This document shows, piece after piece, positions 60,098 through 64,000 of a stretch of DNA of 64,000 bases. Position 1 is the first letter of the stretch; the number at the start of each line of letters is the position of its first letter. The translations under genes and the position numbers were made by a program. The notes below the pieces were generated by a model. The model saw nothing but the letters and a program-made list of their open reading frames with translations, did not search any database and was not told the origin of the DNA. The DNA comes from Hyaloperonospora brassicae. Taxonomy: Eukaryota > Oomycota > Peronosporomycetes > Peronosporales > Peronosporaceae. The stretch lies in the NCBI GenBank assembly GCA_947650285.1, contig CANTFL010001459.1, positions 45,072 through 109,071 of the forward strand, in the 5' to 3' direction.

Positions 60098-61019
60098 TGT
60101 GGTGTAGGGTATTTACGAACGTGGTATTCCCTATTTTTGAACTTATTATGGGAGTGGCGAACCCGACGAGAGAGGCCGGAGCACATTAAAGTGGGCAATT
60201 CAAGACGCGACGAGAAACCCCTCGACGAGCCAAGCCTCGACAAGAGAGAAAGATGATAAATTGTTCATCCCACTAGGTATTAGTATAGGAAGACAAGGGG
60301 GATGAAAAGAAACAATTAAGCGTTTTTATAATCATAAAAAGAGCAGATAGCTTGTACAAAGCAGAATTTACCAAGTCCAAGACACGTGTGTGGGTCTCTA
60401 CGTGGGCTGGATCATGCCTGCTGTCGAGCCTCAAGGATCCTGGATTGTTGATATATCAATTAAAAGCACCAAGAGTTAAGTCTGCCCGGGATGGGCATCA
60501 CTTGCTTCCAGCGGAAAACAATTCTCATCGCACGGAGAAATGGTTAACCAGTAGACGGCATCGATTTGGTGTCTCGTCTTACGGCGAACTAGTGACCCAA
60601 TCGACGGTACCGCGTAAAAAACTCGCGAACGGCAAACCAGTGACCCGATGGACGGCACAGTCTAAAGACCGTCGAGCGACGAGTCGGTGGGTGATCAAAC
60701 AAGGACACAGTAATTCTTTCAGTCGGGTGTATACTGCTCCCGGCGACTTGTAAAAACGTGAAAACACCGACGTCTACCCGTTTGTACGAGCTCACAGGAA
60801 CAAAGGAATGGAAACTTCTGAGCTCAGGTAGTCTTCTACAAAAGGACCGTGAGTGGTTGTAGGTATTCAGCTAGAAGAGAGCCACACTGGACCCAAAAGG
60901 GCAAACCGCGACGGAATTTTACCCGACGTACTATCTTAAATGCGTCGACTAGCTCGGCGATTGTTGTGTTGTAACGTTGAGACTGTCTTGCCTCAGATCT
61001 GACTAACTACCATACCACA
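60098..61019 (+). repeat. 3' LTR of gypsy element G2 (922 bp)
   Basis: TGTGGTGTAGGG...CATACCACA. Pairs with 44801-45698 (GAACGTGGTATT near the start, TTGCCTCAGATCTGACTAACTA-like end in both). Preceded by ATCGCAACCGGGGCAG, which resembles the G1 sequence before 32063. Confidence 0.85.
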
Positions 61020-61300
61020 TGGCACATGATCGGATCATCGAAAACAGTGATAACCTTCATAATTGCAGACCGAATGCGAACGTAGATAGCAGTATCGTCG
61101 ACATAGGCCGAAACTTGAAACTCAGTAGTCTTTGTCCAGTTGTGATAAGCACCCCCGAATGTCCACCAGCGATTGAAGCACCCGATAGACATAATCGAGG
61201 GATTGAATATGCTAGGATTAGGTGATGCGAGGGGTATGTTATGGACATGCATAGGATGAAGCATGTCAATAATATGCTCCACTTAGTACGGTACAATAGG
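61020..61300 (-). pseudogene. LINE RT palm with YVDD motif (between G2 and a SINE)
   Basis: FQVSAYVDDTAIYVRIRSAI and MKVITVFDD give the LINE RT active site. Joining 61020 to 44800 across G2 keeps the frame open through the junction (VFDDPIMCH then LQVYEKIE), showing this and 42167-44800 are one LINE. Confidence 0.75.
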
Positions 61301-61685
61301 ATACCAGTACGTGCATTTCGTAAGCATGCCGTAGCTCGAGTGGAAATGTGTGGCAGCCATATTCCAGAGGTCACCGGTTCGATACCCGGCAGTGAAAGTT
61401 AAACCTTAGGGTCCTGGTGTTTGGGGTTCACCAGCACTGTCCTGCCAGACAGTGACGTCCCCCATTTTTGTGCTCAGTGGAAAGGATGTCCACATAAGAG
61501 AAACCGTTATATGGGAAAGAAACATGGGAAAGGAACGCCAGGATTGATGGGGCAGTTGGAATGAAGAAGTAATTCAGAAATGTGAGTAGCAACGGTAGGA
61601 ACGAGTTACACTCACAGAATCATACACTTTTGGTTTTGCTGCTTCGACCAACAAGTGTTTTTCACTTCGACGCTCCGCTACCTTT
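61301..61685 (+). mobile_element. tRNA-derived SINE-like insertion
   Basis: Interrupts the LINE RT, which breaks off after RQRCSLAPLVYILL and resumes before AYVDD. Contains RNA polymerase III-type boxes in order: A box TAGCTCGAGTGG (61332-61343) and B box GGTTCGATACC (61376-61386). The remainder has no coding features. Exact borders and target duplications were not resolved. Confidence 0.5.
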
Positions 61686-62700
61686 TAACAGAATATAGAC
61701 GAGCGGCGCAAGGGAACACCTTTGCCGTATTCGACAATTAAAGGTACGTCGACGGGAGCGACATCTATTCTCAAGAAATTGGTAGGTCGTGCTGCGTTGC
61801 AATGCTGCCACGACTGATACGAAGCGGGGTGAAAACACGAGACATGTTAGCGCATAAAGTAGACATAGACGTTGCAACGTGTCGTTAGCCTTTGCAAATT
61901 CAAGCGGAAGAATATTTGCTCCATGTCGATCGCTGTCTACATTCGCAGCTTTGCGTACCGCCGCTAAAAGGTCAAGAGCTGTATGGATCGACCGCCACGG
62001 AACAAAATCTAAATTGAGCCGCAGAACGAGACACGACAGCAATGGCCGCAACCGACCCAAATTTTTTTGGCAAAGAACATGTGGCCGCTGTTAGGGAGAG
62101 CTAACGAGTGATGATCGAGCGGCGAGACGGAGTCCTAAAATATCTCTAAACACTGGATATTCGTTTCACCAAACGTCCCGGGAACACGCCGCACGTAAAC
62201 CATTTGGTGTAAAACGTCGCGAGAATGGGATTGAGCCTGTACGCGTTACCTCTTTTAAACGAGCTGTTTGTTTCATCCGGACGAGCGGCTTTACCACGTT
62301 TAAGCCTCTTCAAGGCCGCAATCACATCGTCGAGGGAAAAAGCCGATGTCATAGTAGTGTCATCGACACTATCCGGAGGGGTGTTTTGGGAAAGGATTGC
62401 GTCTGTAGCTTCGGAACAGGCAAAGAAATGAGTCATAATACGCTACCAATGATGACGAGACACGTCGTTTTAAAGTCATTTCCCCGTTGCCATGTCCGTC
62501 GTGGGACCACCCCAGGATATACGGCGAAGCCATCTAGCCATACGTCGTTGGCAATTGGCACAATGCAATGCCTGCTGATAACAAGTCACTTAAGTAAATC
62601 GGCAATCGGGAGGTCTTGTCAAAGTCTTTTGGACAAGAGATATTACACTTGATTTGCGTATACAAACCAAACGTCTCGCTGAGGGCACGCCTGCGGCAAC
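61686..62700 (-). pseudogene. LINE RT N-terminal part (degenerate)
   Basis: FSLDDVIAALKRLKRGKAAR (62350) and FYTKWFTCGVFPGRLVK, then FVPWRSIHTALDLLAAVRKA, ILPLEFAKANDTLQRLCLLY (catalytic LDFAKAYD now has Glu for the first Asp) and IRQRCSLAPLVYILL. Frames 61662-62060 and 62146-62436 are open; the stretch between them and everything upstream of 62436 is broken. No apurinic endonuclease domain is seen, so the LINE is 5'-truncated here. Confidence 0.75.
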
Positions 62701-62727
62701 GAACAATCTCATCGCGATGTTTCTACA

Positions 62728-63009
62728 TTGATAATTAGTTCAGTGCGGAACATGACTAAGGCTAAGATAATGTTAGCGCGTATCATCGTACATGCCGATA
62801 CTTTCGATATCGATGTCGATAATGTCGACATCGAAGAAGTTGATCTTAGCAGTAGCAATGACGCTGCTGCAACTTCAGTCAATGATGACGATGCTGGGAT
62901 ATTCAGTATCATCAACGATTATTCCAGCGAGGAAGTGGACAACTTCGCTGAAGAAGAGAAGGATCTCTTAGCAGTGCGCACGAAGCGCAATGAAAGACAA
63001 AACAAATAG
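62728..63009 (+). CDS. Small acidic ORF, unknown
   Basis: 93 residues, strongly acidic in the middle (DIDVDNVDIEEVDLSSSNDA, then NDYSSEEVDNFAEEEKD) with a basic end (RTKRNERQNK). Not recognised. It lies between the LINE 5' end and a gypsy fragment, so it may be the tail of another transposase rather than a gene. Confidence 0.25.
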   Translation: MIISSVRNMTKAKIMLARIIVHADTFDIDVDNVDIEEVDLSSSNDAAATSVNDDDAGIFSIINDYSSEEVDNFAEEEKDLLAVRTKRNERQNK

Positions 63010-63920
63010 TCAGCAGAGAACTTCCTGCTGACTCGAGAGGCGGTCGTTCGTTTCATTTAAGACTCCATCGCAAATGCGGTGGACCGTCAGAAACGGAACG
63101 CAGACAAGATGGAAGAGCAAATGTTCTTTCATTTGAAGTTAGCAACCTAGTACTACTGTCTACGGTAAACTTACCTGGACTTGCAGTCACTAGTGTCTGC
63201 AGTAGTAAACTAATGCCGAAATACATTGGTCCCTTTCGTGTGTTGCACCGCAAGGGCACTGCATACACGATTGAGTTGCCTCGCAGGATGCGCACGCATC
63301 CTACGTTCTATGTTGGTCGTCTCCGCCCGTACTATCAGTACGAGTCCTCTGGCGAGAACAGAGACAGCCGGCACGCTCAATAATCCCCAACATATTCTTG
63401 TGATCACGGACCAAACCCTCAATTTGTTACTTCAGCGACGCAGTCTCGCGACGAGCCGCCTCTAGCTCGTTGCGCCAACGGTGCTTCTCTCGTTTGCACT
63501 TAAGTCGAAAGAACGTGAAATCCGATCGGTCTTTCTCCCGATCGGTACAAAGACGTCGCACGGTCGCCAGCATGTCATGCCGACGATCGTATTCGTGATC
63601 GACGCCCGCCCTCAACTCGGTCAGGTAACGCTAATGTTTAATCAAAGTCTCATGCAGGCCCGGCGGTTGATCCGGACCTTGTCTTCCCACCGCCACCAGA
63701 ACCACTGGTGGATTCTCACGGTGGTCGACGCTTTCACGTGGGGCGTATCTTGATCCACCGCGTGAAGAATGGAGATCAGACAAATTACCTTGTCCAGTGG
63801 CGTGGGTACCCACCATCGTATGACAGCTGGGAACCTCGATCCCAGCTGATGGCTGACGTTGAAGGTCTCGTCCAACAGTACGACGAGACTCATCCAATTG
63901 GTCCTGTGGCCCATCGGTAA
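63010..63920 (+). pseudogene. Third gypsy element: integrase C-terminus and chromodomain
   Basis: LLTREAVVRFI, IANAVDRQKRNADK, then after a frameshift RANVLSFEVSNLVLLSTVNL, KLMPKYIGPFRVLHRKGTAY and TIELPRRMRTHPTFYVGRLR (GPY/F module). At 63708-63920 a 70-residue frame holds a chromodomain: FHVGRILIHRVKNGDQTNYL, VQWRGYPPSYDSWEPRSQLM. This chromovirus differs from G1/G2, in which the chromodomain core is FLVKWKGYN/VLVNWAGYD. Everything upstream of the integrase end is missing. Confidence 0.8.
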
Positions 63921-64000
63921 ACACACGCCCTAGGCGCTTGTAGACGGATTGCAAGTTTGCAATCGCGTTCCGCATCTCAGCCGAGATGTGTGCCCTTCCC

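Noticed and set aside
61332..61392. Functional tRNA gene
   Set aside because: A and B boxes are present, but acceptor stem does not pair and the anticodon stem is poor; better as a SINE head.

Overview
The window looks like a transposon-dense, gene-poor stretch of an oomycete nuclear genome (Phytophthora-like). The grounds are Ty1/copia and Ty3/gypsy elements of the oomycete kind, including gypsy elements with two RNase H domains, plus a MULE and a LINE, and a small island of host genes with short GT-AG introns (78-133 bp). Nothing looks bacterial. The species is inference.

Layout. 1-15982: tandem array of an 870-bp unit (18 full units plus a broken 19th) made from a copia retrotransposon. 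Each unit is one 297-bp LTR plus a 573-bp piece holding the primer-binding site and the first 190 codons of gag, all on the minus strand. 15983-18513 and 32974-33726: the rest of a decayed minus-strand copia element (RNase H, RT, integrase; then pre-integrase/protease and a 277-bp LTR). Its integrase is split by a 14.4-kb gypsy element, called G1 here (18514-32962). G1 carries gag, protease, RT, RNase H, a second RNase H, integrase and chromodomain on the plus strand, then a long ORF on the opposite strand (aORF) before the 3' LTR. 33727-35480: GATC-rich non-coding DNA. 35490-36660: MULE transposase pseudogene. 37032-41209: host genes, namely two tandem copies of an eEF1A lysine methyltransferase gene (the first degenerate) and a CABLES-like cyclin-fold gene. 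42167-44800 and 61020-62700: two halves of one minus-strand LINE, split by a second gypsy element, G2 (44801-61019), and carrying a SINE-like insertion. 63010-63920: end of a third gypsy element (chromovirus).

Two observations stand out. First, G2 is the same kind of element as G1, but its middle (49606-56434) is inverted. Both breakpoints are filled by 967-bp LTRs in opposite orientation, whose central ~865 bp look identical while their outer ~50 bp differ; removing these two LTRs gives G2 a length of 14.3 kb, matching G1. This points to inversion by recombination between two inverted LTRs. Second, the aORF is conserved at protein level between G1 and G2 despite many synonymous changes, so it is very probably a genuine third gene of this gypsy lineage, encoded antisense between the chromodomain and the 3' LTR.

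Most transposon genes are broken by stops and frameshifts. The clearly intact coding regions are the second methyltransferase copy, the CABLES-like gene, the LINE RNase H segment, and the short gag reading frames in most array units. Variation among array units is mostly amino-acid-changing, so those frames look unselected.
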